Numbered from the stretch's first letter, positions 54,055 to 63,839 are shown. The stretch: DNA of 64,000 nucleotides from Streptomyces sp. NBC_01460 (GCF_036227405.1 NZ_CP109473.1:5518001-5582000), one strand, 5' to 3'. Notes: a model not told the origin generated them from the sequence alone. Translations and numbers: made by a program.

Positions 54055-55461
54055 ATGTCCGTTGGTGAAGAGGTTCGCGACACGCAGCCGCCGCAGCAGC
54101 AGAGTCTCGGCACAGCGGCTGCGCGGAACCTCGCGACGACCACCAAGTCCGCCCCGCAGATGCAGGAGATCACCTCACGGTGGCTGCTGCGCATGCTGCC
54201 GTGGGTACAGGTGCAGGGCGGTGCCTACCGGGTGAACCGCCGGCTGAGCTACTCGGTCGGGGACGGCAGGGTCACCTTCGTCCAGACCGGTGACCGGGTC
54301 ACGGTCATCCCCGCCGAGCTCGGCGAGCTCCCCGCCCTGCGCGACTTCGGTGACGAGGAGGTACTGGCCGAGCTGGCGCGCAGGTGCGAACAGCGCGACG
54401 TCGCGGCGGGCGAGGTGCTCGTCGCGGCCGGTGACGCGGCGGACCGCGTCCATCTGCTGGCCCACGGCAAGGTCGAGAAGATCGGCACCGGGCCGTACGG
54501 TGACGAGACCGTGCTCGGAGTCCTCGCGGACGGCGCCTACTTCGGCGACCACGTCCTGATCGACGGGGACGCGAACTGGGAGTACACGGCCCGCGCGGTG
54601 ACCGCCTGCACGCTGCTGACCCTGCGCCGGTCGGACGTGCTCAACCTCGCGGCCCGCGCGGACTCGCTCCGCGACCACCTCGCCGGGCTGCTCGCCATCC
54701 CCCACCAGCGGACCAACCGCTACGGCGAGGCGGAGATCGACCTCTCGGCGGGCCACGTGGGGGAGAGCGTCGTCCCGCACACCTTCGTCGACTACGAGTC
54801 GGCGCCCCGCGAGTACGAACTGAGCGTCGCCCAGACCGTGCTGAAGGTCCACAGCAGGGTGTCCGACCTCTACAACCAGCCGATGAACCAGACCGAGCAG
54901 CAGTTGCGGCTCACGGTCGAGGCGCTGCGCGAGCGCCAGGAGCACGAGCTCATCAACAACCGGGAGTTCGGCCTGCTCAACAACTGCGACTACGGGCAGC
55001 GGCTCCAGCCCCACGACGGGGCGCCCGGACCGGACGACATGGACGAGCTCCTGTCGCGGCGGCGCGGATCGAAGCTGTTCCTCGCCCATCCGCGGGCCAT
55101 CGCCGCGTTCGGCCGTGAGTGCAACAGGCGGGGCCTGGTGCCGGAGACCATCGAGGTCGGGGGACACCACGTGTCCTCGTGGCGCGGTGTGCCGATCTTC
55201 CCGTGCGACAAGATCCCCGTCACCGACGCCCGTACCACCTCCATCATCTGCATGAGGACCGGTGAGGAGGACCAGGGAGTCATCGGGCTCCAGCAGAGCG
55301 GCATCCCGGACGAGATCGAACCGAGCCTCTCGGTCCGCTTCATGGGCATCGACGAGCAGGCGATCATCTCGTACCTCGTGACGGCGTACTACTCCGCCGC
55401 CGTCCTGGTGCCCGACGCGCTCGGTGTCCTGGAGAACGTGGAGGTGAGCCGCTGGCGGTGA
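54055..55461 (+). CDS. Family 2B encapsulin shell protein with cyclic-nucleotide-binding domain (EshA type)
   Basis: A 468-residue HK97-fold nanocompartment shell protein. Residues 1-35 are a flexible N-terminus; shell segments lie at 36-95 and 215-468 ([45 protein letters not shown] type family stretch; [37 protein letters not shown]). A Crp-type cNMP-binding domain is inserted at about 95-215. Its phosphate-binding cassette reads YFGDHVLID...YTARAVTA, so the usual FGE is FGD and the Arg context differs. Known Streptomyces relatives are EshA proteins. The prenyl synthase gene follows 89 bases later. Confidence 0.93.
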   Translation: MSVGEEVRDTQPPQQQSLGTAAARNLATTTKSAPQMQEITSRWLLRMLPWVQVQGGAYRVNRRLSYSVGDGRVTFVQTGDRVTVIPAELGELPALRDFGDEEVLAELARRCEQRDVAAGEVLVAAGDAADRVHLLAHGKVEKIGTGPYGDETVLGVLADGAYFGDHVLIDGDANWEYTARAVTACTLLTLRRSDVLNLAARADSLRDHLAGLLAIPHQRTNRYGEAEIDLSAGHVGESVVPHTFVDYESAPREYELSVAQTVLKVHSRVSDLYNQPMNQTEQQLRLTVEALRERQEHELINNREFGLLNNCDYGQRLQPHDGAPGPDDMDELLSRRRGSKLFLAHPRAIAAFGRECNRRGLVPETIEVGGHHVSSWRGVPIFPCDKIPVTDARTTSIICMRTGEEDQGVIGLQQSGIPDEIEPSLSVRFMGIDEQAIISYLVTAYYSAAVLVPDALGVLENVEVSRWR

Positions 55462-55469
55462 CGCTCCCC

Positions 55470-55496
55470 GGGCCCGGGCGGCGACCGCCCGGGCCC
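55470..55496 (+). terminator. Hairpin between shell gene and prenyl synthase gene
   Basis: Perfect 12-bp stem GGGCCCGGGCGG / CCGCCCGGGCCC with a CGA loop, eight bases after the shell stop. Either an attenuator that lowers cargo transcription or an mRNA stabiliser. Confidence 0.7.
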
Positions 55497-55550
55497 CGGC
55501 AGGGCCGAGGCCGCGACCAAGGTGCCCCGAGGCACCCGGAAGGAGTGACC

Positions 55551-56600
55551 GTGACCATGACCAGTTCGGATGCCGCGATGGAGGGGCACAAGGCCGCCAC
55601 GCTGCTGGAACACACGCGCAGCGCCGTCGACCCGCACCTTCGCGCCGCCGTCGAAACGCTGCCCGGGGCGATACGCCGGGTCGCCATGTACCACTTCGGC
55701 TGGCAGAACGCCGACGGCACACCGGCGTCCGGGCAGGCCGGCAAGGCCATCAGACCGGCACTCGTCCTGGCCGCCGCCCGTGCCCTGGGGGGCGACCCGG
55801 AGGCGGCGATGCGGGCGGCCGTCGCCGTCGAGCTCGCGCACAACTTCACCCTGCTCCACGACGACGTCATCGACGAGGACACCACGCGGCGGCACCGGCC
55901 CACGGCCTGGGCGGTGTTCGGGGTGCCGGACGCCGTGATCACCGGGGACGCCATGTCCTCCCTCGCCCTGAGGCTGCTGGCCGACGACCCGCACCCCGCG
56001 TCCGCACAGGCCGCGGTCCGGCTCTCCACCTGCGTCATCGAGCTCTGCGCCGGCCAGCAGGCCGACTGCGCCCTGGAGGAGCGCGGCCCCGAGGACGTCA
56101 CCCTGGACGAGTGCCTCGCCATGGCCATGGCCAAGACGGGCGCCCTGCTCGGCTGCGCCTGCGCCCTGGGCGCGCTCTACGCGGGGGCGGGGGAGCAGGA
56201 GGTCCGGGCGATGGACGGCTTCGGCCGGGAGGCGGGCCTCGCCTTCCAGCTCATCGACGACCTGATCGGCATCTGGGGGGACACGGCCCGCACGGGCAAG
56301 CCGGTCGGGGCGGACCTGACCGCTCACAAGAAGTCCCTTCCGGTGGTCGCGGCGCTGACCTCGGACACACCGGCCGCCACCGAGCTCGCCGCCCTCTACC
56401 GGGGTGCCCTGAACACCTCGGGGGAGGTGGGGAGTGCGGCCGACGCGGTCGACCGGGCCGGTGGCCGGGACTGGGCGCAGACCGCCGCTGCGGACCGGAT
56501 GGCCCGGGCCGTCCACCACCTGTCCCGTGCCGTGCCCGCGCCGGACGCCGCCGGAGACCTGCTGGCACTGGCCGAGTTCGTCACCCGAAGAACCCACTGA
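55551..56600 (+). CDS. All-trans polyprenyl diphosphate synthase, predicted encapsulin cargo
   Basis: A 349-residue prenyl-elongating synthase. First Asp-rich motif D104-D105-xx-D108 (LLHDDVIDED) and second motif D236-D237-xx-G240 (QLIDDLIG) are present; KAIRPALVL is the substrate Lys/Arg site. Product length cannot be read; GPP, FPP or GGPP are all possible. AAGGAG lies five bases before GTG 55551; ATG 55557 is the alternative. In Family 2B encapsulin loci this enzyme class is the predicted cargo. The N-terminus before the fold is only about 30 residues, with no long disordered targeting tail visible. Confidence 0.92.
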   Translation: MTMTSSDAAMEGHKAATLLEHTRSAVDPHLRAAVETLPGAIRRVAMYHFGWQNADGTPASGQAGKAIRPALVLAAARALGGDPEAAMRAAVAVELAHNFTLLHDDVIDEDTTRRHRPTAWAVFGVPDAVITGDAMSSLALRLLADDPHPASAQAAVRLSTCVIELCAGQQADCALEERGPEDVTLDECLAMAMAKTGALLGCACALGALYAGAGEQEVRAMDGFGREAGLAFQLIDDLIGIWGDTARTGKPVGADLTAHKKSLPVVAALTSDTPAATELAALYRGALNTSGEVGSAADAVDRAGGRDWAQTAAADRMARAVHHLSRAVPAPDAAGDLLALAEFVTRRTH

Positions 56601-56707
56601 GGCGGGCCGCCCGTGGCCGCCGCCGTCCCCAACTCTAGTATTCCGTGCGTTGGTCGGGAGGGGCATCCTTCCCTCATCACCACGGGACGAAGGGGGCGGG
56701 GCCGGCC

Positions 56708-57304
56708 ATGGGCGTACGCGTTCGGCAGGCGGACGGGCGGGACAGGGACCTGGTCGTACGGATCCTGGAGGAGGCGTTCCACGACGATCCGGTGAGCAGC
56801 TGGGTCTTCCCGGACGAGGAGCACCGGCGCGCGGTGCACGGGAAGTTCCTCGGTGTCTTCGCCGACGTCACGCTGGAAGAGGGCCGGATCGATCTGCTGG
56901 AGGACGGTACGGCGACCGCCCTCTGGCTCTCCGTGCCGGCGGGTGCGCCCGAGGAGGAGGACGACACGCCGGCCCTCATGCGGGAGACGGCGGACCCCGG
57001 CAACGAGCGGTGCGAGCTGGTGGGGAGGCTGACGGGCGCCGTCCACCCCCACGACCGTGCGCACGCGTACCTGTTGATGATCGGCGTCTCCCCGGAGCGG
57101 CAGGGCGAGGGCCTGGGCGATGCGCTGATCAGAGGCGTCCTGGAACGGTGCGACCGTGAAGGGACCCCCGCCTATCTGGAGGCGAGCAGCGCGCGCAGCC
57201 GTGCGCTCTACGAACGCCTCGGATTCACCTTCACGGGACGGACGGTCGACCTTCCCGACGGCCCGCCGATGTGGCCCATGTGGCGTGAGCCCCAGGGCGG
57301 ATGA
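56708..57304 (+). CDS. GNAT-family N-acetyltransferase
   Basis: A 198-residue GNAT. Motif A YLLMIGVSPERQGEGLGDALIRG and motif B AYLEASSARSRALYERLGF are clear. Substrate unknown. ATG 56708 starts at the family N-terminus VRVRQADGRD. It follows the prenyl synthase by 107 bases on the same strand; a link to the encapsulin is possible but not shown. Confidence 0.88.
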   Translation: MGVRVRQADGRDRDLVVRILEEAFHDDPVSSWVFPDEEHRRAVHGKFLGVFADVTLEEGRIDLLEDGTATALWLSVPAGAPEEEDDTPALMRETADPGNERCELVGRLTGAVHPHDRAHAYLLMIGVSPERQGEGLGDALIRGVLERCDREGTPAYLEASSARSRALYERLGFTFTGRTVDLPDGPPMWPMWREPQGG

Positions 57305-57413
57305 GCGGGACCCGGCGGACGGGGCCGCGGAAGAGGAGGATGCCGCAGGGCAGGGCCGCGGAAGGGGAGGGTGCCGCCGGGCGGGTCCCGGGGCACGGCT
57401 ACAGTCCCTGCTC

Positions 57414-58082
57414 ATGACAGATGAGTCGTGGGCAGGCTGGTACCGGGACCGTCGTGGTTCCGAGGCAGTCATCCTCACCACGGACGGACAGCAGCTCCGC
57501 ATCCGCGTCCGGGGCACGGACTTCGAGGGCGAGAGCTTCGACGGCCTGGGCCCGGTGGCGGGCGCACCGGTCCAGGAGGGTCTGTTCGACCTGGTCGACG
57601 GTGTGCTCGACGACTGCGTACTGGAGTGGGACCTCCCGCTGCCGGTGCTCGTGTCCGGCACGGTCCGGCAGGCCACCCTCGGCTGTCTGCTCTCCCTGCG
57701 CAGGGAGGACCCGGATCTGTATCTCGCCCTCCATCTGGACGGGGCGGTGTACGAGTCGAACCGTGCCGAGGGCGACTTCGCCGCCGCGCTGGCCACGATC
57801 CAGCGGATCCTGCCGCCGGACATGCATCTGCAGACCTGCATAGCCTGCGCCTTCTCCGACTACTTCCCCGCCCCCGTCCGGGGCCTGTCCGGTGGGCTCG
57901 CCTGCTTCCGCGGGGCCAAGGACGCCTACCGTGACGTGGAGGGCGGCGACGACGTCGCCGGCCTGTGGGACCGGCGCACCGGATTCGTCCAGGAGATCTG
58001 GAGCTGCCGGGAGTTCGAGCCGCGCCCGGCGCACGGCGCCGGCACCGGGCATCGCGGCGCCTTCCCCCTGGAGCTCGCCTGA
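57414..58082 (+). CDS. DUF6304-family protein
   Basis: A 222-residue soluble protein that I recognise as the Streptomyces DUF6304 family (WAGWYRDRRGSEAVILTTDG start; CIACAFSDYFPAPVRGLSGGLACFRG; WSCREFEPRP). The CxxC and surrounding acidic/aromatic residues are conserved in the family as I recall, but no function is known. ATG 57414. Co-directional with the GNAT gene, 109 bases apart. Confidence 0.78.
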   Translation: MTDESWAGWYRDRRGSEAVILTTDGQQLRIRVRGTDFEGESFDGLGPVAGAPVQEGLFDLVDGVLDDCVLEWDLPLPVLVSGTVRQATLGCLLSLRREDPDLYLALHLDGAVYESNRAEGDFAAALATIQRILPPDMHLQTCIACAFSDYFPAPVRGLSGGLACFRGAKDAYRDVEGGDDVAGLWDRRTGFVQEIWSCREFEPRPAHGAGTGHRGAFPLELA

Positions 58083-58166
58083 CGGTTCCCGTCACCCCGA
58101 AGGGGCCGCTCCGCACAGACGGAACGGCCCCCTCGGTGCGTGATGCGTGATGCGTGGTGCCGGGTG

Positions 58167-58850
58167 TCAGGAGGTGGCGCGGGCGAGGGCGGCCGCGAGG
58201 CCGTTCTGCCACAGGGAGTTCACCCGTGAGCGCTCGGTGGCGTTCGGATAGGCGTTCGTGCAGGAGGTGCCGGGGCCGCCGCCCGACATGAGCTCGCTGC
58301 ACGGTCCCGTGTAGTGGTCGGGCAGTCCGAGCACGTGCCCCGTCTCGTGGGCGGTGACGCGGGTCGAGTTGTACTGCCGGTTCTGCGCGTAGTCGAGGAA
58401 GATGTAGCCGCTGCCGTGGCCGTCGGTGCTGGCGTACGAGCCCCGGGAGTCGTTGCCCTCGTAGTAGGAGAAGTCCGCGTTGGAGCCCTCCTGCAGCTTG
58501 ACGTTGGAGACCGAGCTGTTCCAGATGCTGGTGCTGCTCGCTATCTGGCTGCGGAAGCTGGGGGCGTTGGTGGTGCTGTAGACCACGGTGACCGCCTGCG
58601 CGCCCGGCTTGGCGGCCCGCTTCTCGGCCACGGACTTCATGACGGCGTCGAAGAAGGCCTTGTTGGCGGCGGCGTTCTCGCTCGAACCGGCGTACGCGGC
58701 GAAGCCGGCCTGTGCGGTGGAGCCGGCCCGCGCGGTGCCGGCGGAGGACGCGGGACCCGCGTCGGCGGCGACCGCGGGTGCGGTGCCCAGTGCGGCGGCG
58801 AGTCCGAGACCGGCCACGGCCGACATGACAGCTGTCCTGAGGTGTCTCAT
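58167..58850 (-). CDS. Snapalysin, secreted M7 neutral zinc metalloprotease
   Basis: A 227-residue exported protease: signal peptide (about 1-29), a propeptide, and the M7 catalytic domain with zinc motif [11 protein letters not shown] (HExxHxxGxxD) and the C-terminal [14 protein letters not shown]. Snapalysins are small Streptomyces milk-hydrolysing proteases. ATG 58850. It is divergent from a LysR gene, the usual arrangement of snpA/mprA with its activator. Confidence 0.94.
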   Translation of the reverse strand: MRHLRTAVMSAVAGLGLAAALGTAPAVAADAGPASSAGTARAGSTAQAGFAAYAGSSENAAANKAFFDAVMKSVAEKRAAKPGAQAVTVVYSTTNAPSFRSQIASSTSIWNSSVSNVKLQEGSNADFSYYEGNDSRGSYASTDGHGSGYIFLDYAQNRQYNSTRVTAHETGHVLGLPDHYTGPCSELMSGGGPGTSCTNAYPNATERSRVNSLWQNGLAAALARATS

Positions 58851-58965
58851 GGGGGGTGTCTCCTGCCTGTCCGAAGAACCCCGCCCGGGGACCGGGCGGG
58901 GAACGGGTGGGGGGTACGGACAGAGTCTCCGGCCGGGCGGGCCCCCGCGGATGATGTCAACCGGC

Positions 58966-58982
58966 GATAGCGCCGCCTTATC
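58966..58982. promoter_or_regulatory. Candidate LysR site between snapalysin and lysR
   Basis: GATAG-CGCCGC-CTTATC imperfect inverted repeat containing a T-N11-A spacing, in the 255-base divergent region. It is the best LysR-type motif there; assignment is tentative. Confidence 0.45.
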
Positions 58983-59105
58983 ACCCCGGCATGACGCACA
59001 CGGAATCAGCACGTGCCGGTCGCCCCGACACCCCCTGAACCGTCCCCCTTTGGTGGGGTTGGGACATCTGGTGCTCGACGTGCGAACAGCCATACCCTCG
59101 CCGTC

Positions 59106-60059
59106 ATGGAGCTCGAGGTGAGACACCTCAGGGCGCTCTGCGCCATCGCGGACACGGGCAGCCTGCACCGGGCGGCGCGGATGCTGGGCGTCAGCCAGCC
59201 CTCCCTGACCACCCAGCTCCAGCGGATCGAGAGGACGATGGGGGCGGAACTGTTCCGCCGGGAGAGGACGGGCTGCCGGCCCACCCTCCTGGGCCGTGCC
59301 GTCCTCAGCCGGGCACGCCCGCTGGTGGACGGCATGTCGGCCCTGGTGGGTGCCGCGCTGGCGGAGGCCGAGGCCGCCCGGGCGGGCGGCCCCCGCCTCC
59401 GGATCGGGTCGACCGCGAGCCGGGTCATCGGCGGCTGGCTGCGCGGACTTCGGGTGAGGCTGCCCGGTACCGACATCTCGCTCCGGGTGGACGTCTCGGC
59501 CCGGTCGCTCCTCGGGGCGGTGGCGGCCGGCCGGCTCGACGTGGCCTTCGTGCACGAGGTGGAGGGCTGTCCGCTCGCCGTCCCGGACGGGCTGATCCAG
59601 CGCGTACTCGTGGAGCGCGAACCGCAGTTCATCTCCCTGGCCCGGGACCACCCGGCGGCCGGACGTGCCGTGGTGGACCTCGACGACCTGGCGGGCGACC
59701 GGTGGATGGTCGACCCCTCGGTGGACGGTGAATGGGACGGGGTCCGCCGCGTCCTCGGTGCCGCCGGTCTCGATCCGCCCGTCCTGCACGGCGACTACCT
59801 CACGGCCGCCTCCCTCGTCGTCCTCGGGGAGGCGGTCGCCCCCTGCCAGCCGACCTCGGGCCCGCGCGACGACATGGCGATCCGCCCGCTGCGCGGGGAC
59901 CCGCTGGCGGTGCGGCTGCTCCTGGTCTCGAGGCCGGGAGCGGACATGGATGCCGTGTACGAGGAACTGGAGGCGGCCTACCGCGACGCGGCGCGGCGGG
60001 CGGAGGAGTACCACCGGTGGCTGCTGCGCCACAGCAGCCCTCTCGCGCACACGTCCTGA
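59106..60059 (+). CDS. LysR-family regulator of the snapalysin gene
   Basis: A 317-residue LTTR with N-terminal helix-turn-helix ([35 protein letters not shown]) and a periplasmic-binding-like effector domain. Snapalysin genes in several Streptomyces are activated by a divergent LysR regulator; the layout here is the same. ATG 59106. The coding region ends 74 bases before the epimerase gene on the same strand. Confidence 0.92.
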   Translation: MELEVRHLRALCAIADTGSLHRAARMLGVSQPSLTTQLQRIERTMGAELFRRERTGCRPTLLGRAVLSRARPLVDGMSALVGAALAEAEAARAGGPRLRIGSTASRVIGGWLRGLRVRLPGTDISLRVDVSARSLLGAVAAGRLDVAFVHEVEGCPLAVPDGLIQRVLVEREPQFISLARDHPAAGRAVVDLDDLAGDRWMVDPSVDGEWDGVRRVLGAAGLDPPVLHGDYLTAASLVVLGEAVAPCQPTSGPRDDMAIRPLRGDPLAVRLLLVSRPGADMDAVYEELEAAYRDAARRAEEYHRWLLRHSSPLAHTS

Positions 60060-60132
60060 GCGGGATGGTTCCCCGTTCTGCCGAGAGCGACATCCCGTTT
60101 CCTCCGGCCGCGACGACGGGCAGGACCCCCGC

Positions 60133-61137
60133 ATGAGGCTCTTGATGCTGGGCGGTACGGAATTCGTGGGACGCGCGGTCACCGAAGCGGCTCTCGGGCG
60201 CGGATGGGAGGTGACGGTCTTCCACCGAGGCCGCCACGCGGCACCACCCGGGGTGCGGACGCTGACCGGTGACCGCACGGCTGGTGAGGCGGGCCTCGCG
60301 GAGCTGTCCGACGGCACCTGGGACCTGGTGGTCGACACCTGGAGCGGCGCGCCCTCGGCCGTGCGGGACGCCGCCCGGCTGCTGTCGGGCCGTGCCGGGC
60401 ACTTCAGCTATGTCTCCAGCCGTTCCGTGTACGAGTACCCCGCCCCGGCGGGGCTGGACGAGGACGGTCCGCTCGTGGCCGGAGCCTCTCCCGACGCCGG
60501 CTCCGACGTCTCGTACGCCCTGGCCAAACGAGGCGGGGAGCTGGCGGCGCAGGACGCGTTCGGTGACCGGGCGCTGCTGGCCCGTGCCGGCCTCATCCTC
60601 GGCCCCGGGGAGAACATCGGCCGTCTGCCGTGGTGGCTGGGCCGGACGGCCCGGGGCGGGGACGTGATCGCGCCGGGGCCGCCGGACGCCGGGCTCCAGT
60701 ACATCGACGCCCGCGATCTGGCGGACTGGCTGCTGGACGCCTCGGCGGACGGCCTGTCAGGGGCGTACAACACGGTGAGCCGTCCGGGGCACACCACCAT
60801 GGGGGAGTTCCTGGACACCTGCGTCCGTGTCACCGGATCGCGGGCCCGGCTGCGCTGGACCGACCCCGAAGTGCTTCTCGCGGCGGGTGTCGAACCATGG
60901 ACGGACCTGCCGGTCTGGCTGCCCGCCGGGGAGCTCCACGACACCCTGCACAGGGGCGATGGCACCAAGGCGCACGCCGCCGGGCTGCGGTGCAGACCCG
61001 TCGGGGAGACCGTCGCCGACACCTGGGCCTGGCTGCGCGGTCTGGGAGGCACCGCCCCGCAGCGGCCCGACCGGCCGGTCCTCGGTCTCGACGCGCGGAC
61101 GGAGGCGAAGCTCCTCGCCTCACCCGACAGCGCTTAG
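60133..61137 (+). CDS. NAD-dependent epimerase/reductase (extended SDR)
   Basis: A 334-residue SDR with the Rossmann start [18 protein letters not shown] (GGTxFxG, characteristic of the atypical, isoflavone-reductase/CSP41-like branch), [12 protein letters not shown] and [10 protein letters not shown] (YxxxK). Substrate unknown. ATG 60133. Lies just before a DUF952 gene (nine bases), likely one operon through 62393. Confidence 0.88.
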   Translation: MRLLMLGGTEFVGRAVTEAALGRGWEVTVFHRGRHAAPPGVRTLTGDRTAGEAGLAELSDGTWDLVVDTWSGAPSAVRDAARLLSGRAGHFSYVSSRSVYEYPAPAGLDEDGPLVAGASPDAGSDVSYALAKRGGELAAQDAFGDRALLARAGLILGPGENIGRLPWWLGRTARGGDVIAPGPPDAGLQYIDARDLADWLLDASADGLSGAYNTVSRPGHTTMGEFLDTCVRVTGSRARLRWTDPEVLLAAGVEPWTDLPVWLPAGELHDTLHRGDGTKAHAAGLRCRPVGETVADTWAWLRGLGGTAPQRPDRPVLGLDARTEAKLLASPDSA

Positions 61138-61146
61138 CGTGGCCCG

Positions 61147-61509
61147 ATGACCGAAGAGCTGCTGCACCTCACCGAAGAGCCCCTGTGGGAGGCCGCCCGC
61201 AGAGCGGGGACGTACGAGATGTCCACACGGGGCCGCACCCTCCGGGAGGAGGGGTTCATCCACTGCTCGCTGCCCCATCAGCTCCCGGCCGTCGCACGGG
61301 CGTTGTACGGGTCCGACGACGAGGGCCTGGTGGTGCTCGTCATCGATGCCGCACGGCTCGGGTCGCCCGTGAGGTACGAGGCCATGGAGCCCGGCGGTGA
61401 GGAGTTCCCGCACCTCTACGGACCGCTGCCGGCGGACGCGGTCGTGGAGATGCGCACCTGGGCCGCCCGATCCGCACGCACCGTGCGCGGGGAGGGCGGG
61501 GCCCGGTGA
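61147..61509 (+). CDS. DUF952-family protein
   Basis: A 120-residue protein matching DUF952: LLHLTEEPLWEAARRAGTYEMST, EEGFIHCSLPHQLPAVA, HLYGPLPADAVVEM. The family has a PSII-like/ADP-ribosyltransferase-related fold and no established activity. ATG 61147. Overlaps the next gene by four bases (GTGA). Confidence 0.9.
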   Translation: MTEELLHLTEEPLWEAARRAGTYEMSTRGRTLREEGFIHCSLPHQLPAVARALYGSDDEGLVVLVIDAARLGSPVRYEAMEPGGEEFPHLYGPLPADAVVEMRTWAARSARTVRGEGGAR

Positions 61510-62393
61510 TCAGTCCCCTCGTCGCGGTCACCGGTGCGAGCGGGGCGGTCGGCGGCCGGGTGGCCGAGCGGCTGGCCCGGACCGGCGTCCCCGTGCGCCT
61601 CCTCGGCCGGGACCCCTCCCGGCTCCCCAGGCTCCCCGGCACGGACACCGCGCCCCCGGCGCCGTACGGGGACGGGGAGGCGATGCGGCGCGCGCTCGAC
61701 GGCGCGCACACCCTGTTCCTCGTCTCGGCGCACGAGAGCCCGGGCCGGGTGCTGGAGCACACCACGGCGGTGGACGCCGCTCTCGCCGCGGGCGTCGAGC
61801 GCATCGTCTACGTGTCGTTCCTCGGTGCGGCACCGGACGCGACGTTCACGTTCGCCCGTGACCACTGGCACACCGAGGCACACATCCGGATGACCGGAGT
61901 GCGCCACACCTTCCTCCGCGACAGCTGGTACCTGGCGGCGTTCCCCGCGATGACGGACGCCGACGGCATCCTGCGCGGGCCGGGCGGCGAAGGGCGGGTG
62001 TCGGCCGTCTCCCACGAGGACATCGCGGACTCGGCGTCAGCAGTCCTGCTGGACGAGGGAACCGCCCACGACGGCAGGACGTACGACCTGACGGGCCCCG
62101 AGGCGATCACCCTGGCGGAGGCGGCCGCCGAGCTGAGCCGCCGTACGGGACGAGTGATCCGGTACGTCCCCGAGACAAGGGAGGAGGCGTACGCCTCACG
62201 CGCCCACCACGGCGCCGAGGACTGGGAAGTGGCCGGCTGGGTGACGTCGTACGAGGCGATCGCCGCGGGTGAACTGGAGAGGGTCTCGGACGCCGTACCC
62301 ACACTCACGGGCCGCCCGGCGCAGAGCCTGTCCGCCTACCTCCGAGAGAACCCGGCGAGCTGGCGCCACCTGCTGGCGGGCTCGGACTCCTGA
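61506..62393 (+). CDS. NmrA-like SDR-family NAD(P)-binding protein
   Basis: A 295-residue atypical SDR of the NmrA/QOR2-like group: AVTGASGAVGGRVAERLARTGVPVRLLGRDPS (Rossmann), IVYVSFLGAAPDATFTFARDHWHTEAHI, and a C-terminal ITLAEAAAELSRRTGRVIRYVPETREE. Such proteins bind NAD(P) and act as redox sensors or quinone reductases. GTG 61506 coupled to the DUF952 gene. Confidence 0.88.
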   Translation: MISPLVAVTGASGAVGGRVAERLARTGVPVRLLGRDPSRLPRLPGTDTAPPAPYGDGEAMRRALDGAHTLFLVSAHESPGRVLEHTTAVDAALAAGVERIVYVSFLGAAPDATFTFARDHWHTEAHIRMTGVRHTFLRDSWYLAAFPAMTDADGILRGPGGEGRVSAVSHEDIADSASAVLLDEGTAHDGRTYDLTGPEAITLAEAAAELSRRTGRVIRYVPETREEAYASRAHHGAEDWEVAGWVTSYEAIAAGELERVSDAVPTLTGRPAQSLSAYLRENPASWRHLLAGSDS

Positions 62394-62819
62394 TTCCTCA
62401 GGGCGGATGGGAGTAGCGTGCCGTGCCCTGCCGCCCTGCCCTACCGGGGCGTCCGGGCGGCCGGGCGGCCGGGCGTCCGGCGGGAACACGACCGCACCCG
62501 GCCCATCGGGGTCGCCGTGAACGGCGGACGATGGGCCGGGTGCGGACAGGTAGGCGACGTGACCGGTGAAACTCCCAGGTCAGACGGCCTAACCGTAGAT
62601 CAGGCCTTCTTGGTCTCCAAGTAATGGGGTGGGTCGGTGACCTGCGGCGATGATAGCTGTAGGTCGCTGACCTGGCTTTTTACTGTTGGCTGGCGATGGG
62701 GTACGACGGTCCTGATCGGGTGTCCTGCGGACTGTGTGCGGACTGCCGAGGCGCTCAGTGCTCCCCCGTCGGGCTGTGGGCGGATCTCCGTAGTCGCTAT
62801 CTGGTGGCAGCGACTGTCC
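62394..62819. other. 426-base gene-free boundary region
   Basis: Contains a strong hairpin (62492-62506 with 62531-62545, 15-bp arms CCGCACCCGGCCCAT type) probably terminating the upstream operon, and two related palindromes GGTC-GGT-GACC (62632-62642) and AGGTC-GCT-GACCT (62661-62673). No convincing reading frame. GC content falls visibly from here. Confidence 0.65.
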
Positions 62820-63839
62820 TCAGCTCAGCAGCCCCTTGAGGTTGAGCGCGTTCATGAGTTCGGCACGTGCCTTCAAGAAGTCGTCACGTGCTTCAGACAG
62901 GTCAGCCAGAGCCTGCTCGTATCGCTGACGGTCGGATCGCTTCCACTCGGGAGGCACTTCGACGTACAACGGCAGGCTCGGCCCATCTTCGGGGGGAAAC
63001 ATGCCCTCTAGCTCGGCGTGCAGGCGCTCGAGGCTGCTCAGGAACGCGTCGTGCATGTGTGCCAGTTCGGAGTCGATGAACGCAACGTCGTCGTAACGAA
63101 GCTCGTCAAGCGCCTTCCCGACGGCCTGCGTGTACTCGTACTTCACCCGTCGCATTGGGGGCTGGCTCTGCACGAACCGCAACCACTGAGCTTCGAAGGG
63201 CACGGCAGTGAGGATCCGCTGGGCCTTGGTGCGGTCCAAGGCCGCCGGCGGTTCCTTGACAGCCTCTGGTGCGCCTGCCTCGTCTTCGGGCGGAGCGCCA
63301 ATGACCATCCACCCTGCCGAGAGGTGTCGGTGGGCTTCCGGAGGACTCCAGAAGACCGTTCGGTCTCCACGCCGCACAGGGATGGCGACGCCGACCGAGC
63401 CGCCATTCTTCCCGGTGGGGGCGGGGATGACGAAGGGGCGCGCAGCGTGTGGCTGGGCCGGGATATCAATGCTCAGCACCCCCTTGTTGTCGCCTCGGTC
63501 GATCCATTCCAGCCTCAACCCTTGAATCTGCGGGAAGACCCGTTCGTCGATCAGCTTGCTGTACGTGTCGACGTTCACTCGCTCCCGCGGCACGGGATTG
63601 ACCTCAGACACGGTCTCGACTGCGTTGGCTGTGCTTGTCTTGAAGCCAATGATGAGTAGCCCGCCGGTGAGGGCGTTGGCGAAACTTGCCACGTCCTTGA
63701 CGAGTTCCTCCTTGTGATGGGCGTCCTGGTCGACCGCGTACGGCATGGACTTGACGTCCATCCAGTCGGACTCTTCGAGCCCTATCAGCGCTTCAAGGTC
63801 ACCGGTGCTGAGCGCCTGGCGCACGTCATCAATGTTCAC
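62820..63839 (-). CDS. AlbA_2 (Schlafen-like) DNA-binding domain protein
   Basis: A 339-residue protein with an N-terminal AlbA_2 domain (residues 15-130): EESDWMDVKSMPY (the ExxxxEFK-type start), ELVKDVASFANALTGGLLIIGF, then an acidic linker and a helical C-terminus (residues 240-335) that may form a coiled coil. The family is often found in mobile or defence contexts. GTG 63839. Codon use is less GC-biased than in the rest of the window (several A/T third positions), suggesting horizontal origin. The neighbouring truncated gene runs the same way. Confidence 0.8.
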   Translation of the reverse strand: MNIDDVRQALSTGDLEALIGLEESDWMDVKSMPYAVDQDAHHKEELVKDVASFANALTGGLLIIGFKTSTANAVETVSEVNPVPRERVNVDTYSKLIDERVFPQIQGLRLEWIDRGDNKGVLSIDIPAQPHAARPFVIPAPTGKNGGSVGVAIPVRRGDRTVFWSPPEAHRHLSAGWMVIGAPPEDEAGAPEAVKEPPAALDRTKAQRILTAVPFEAQWLRFVQSQPPMRRVKYEYTQAVGKALDELRYDDVAFIDSELAHMHDAFLSSLERLHAELEGMFPPEDGPSLPLYVEVPPEWKRSDRQRYEQALADLSEARDDFLKARAELMNALNLKGLLS

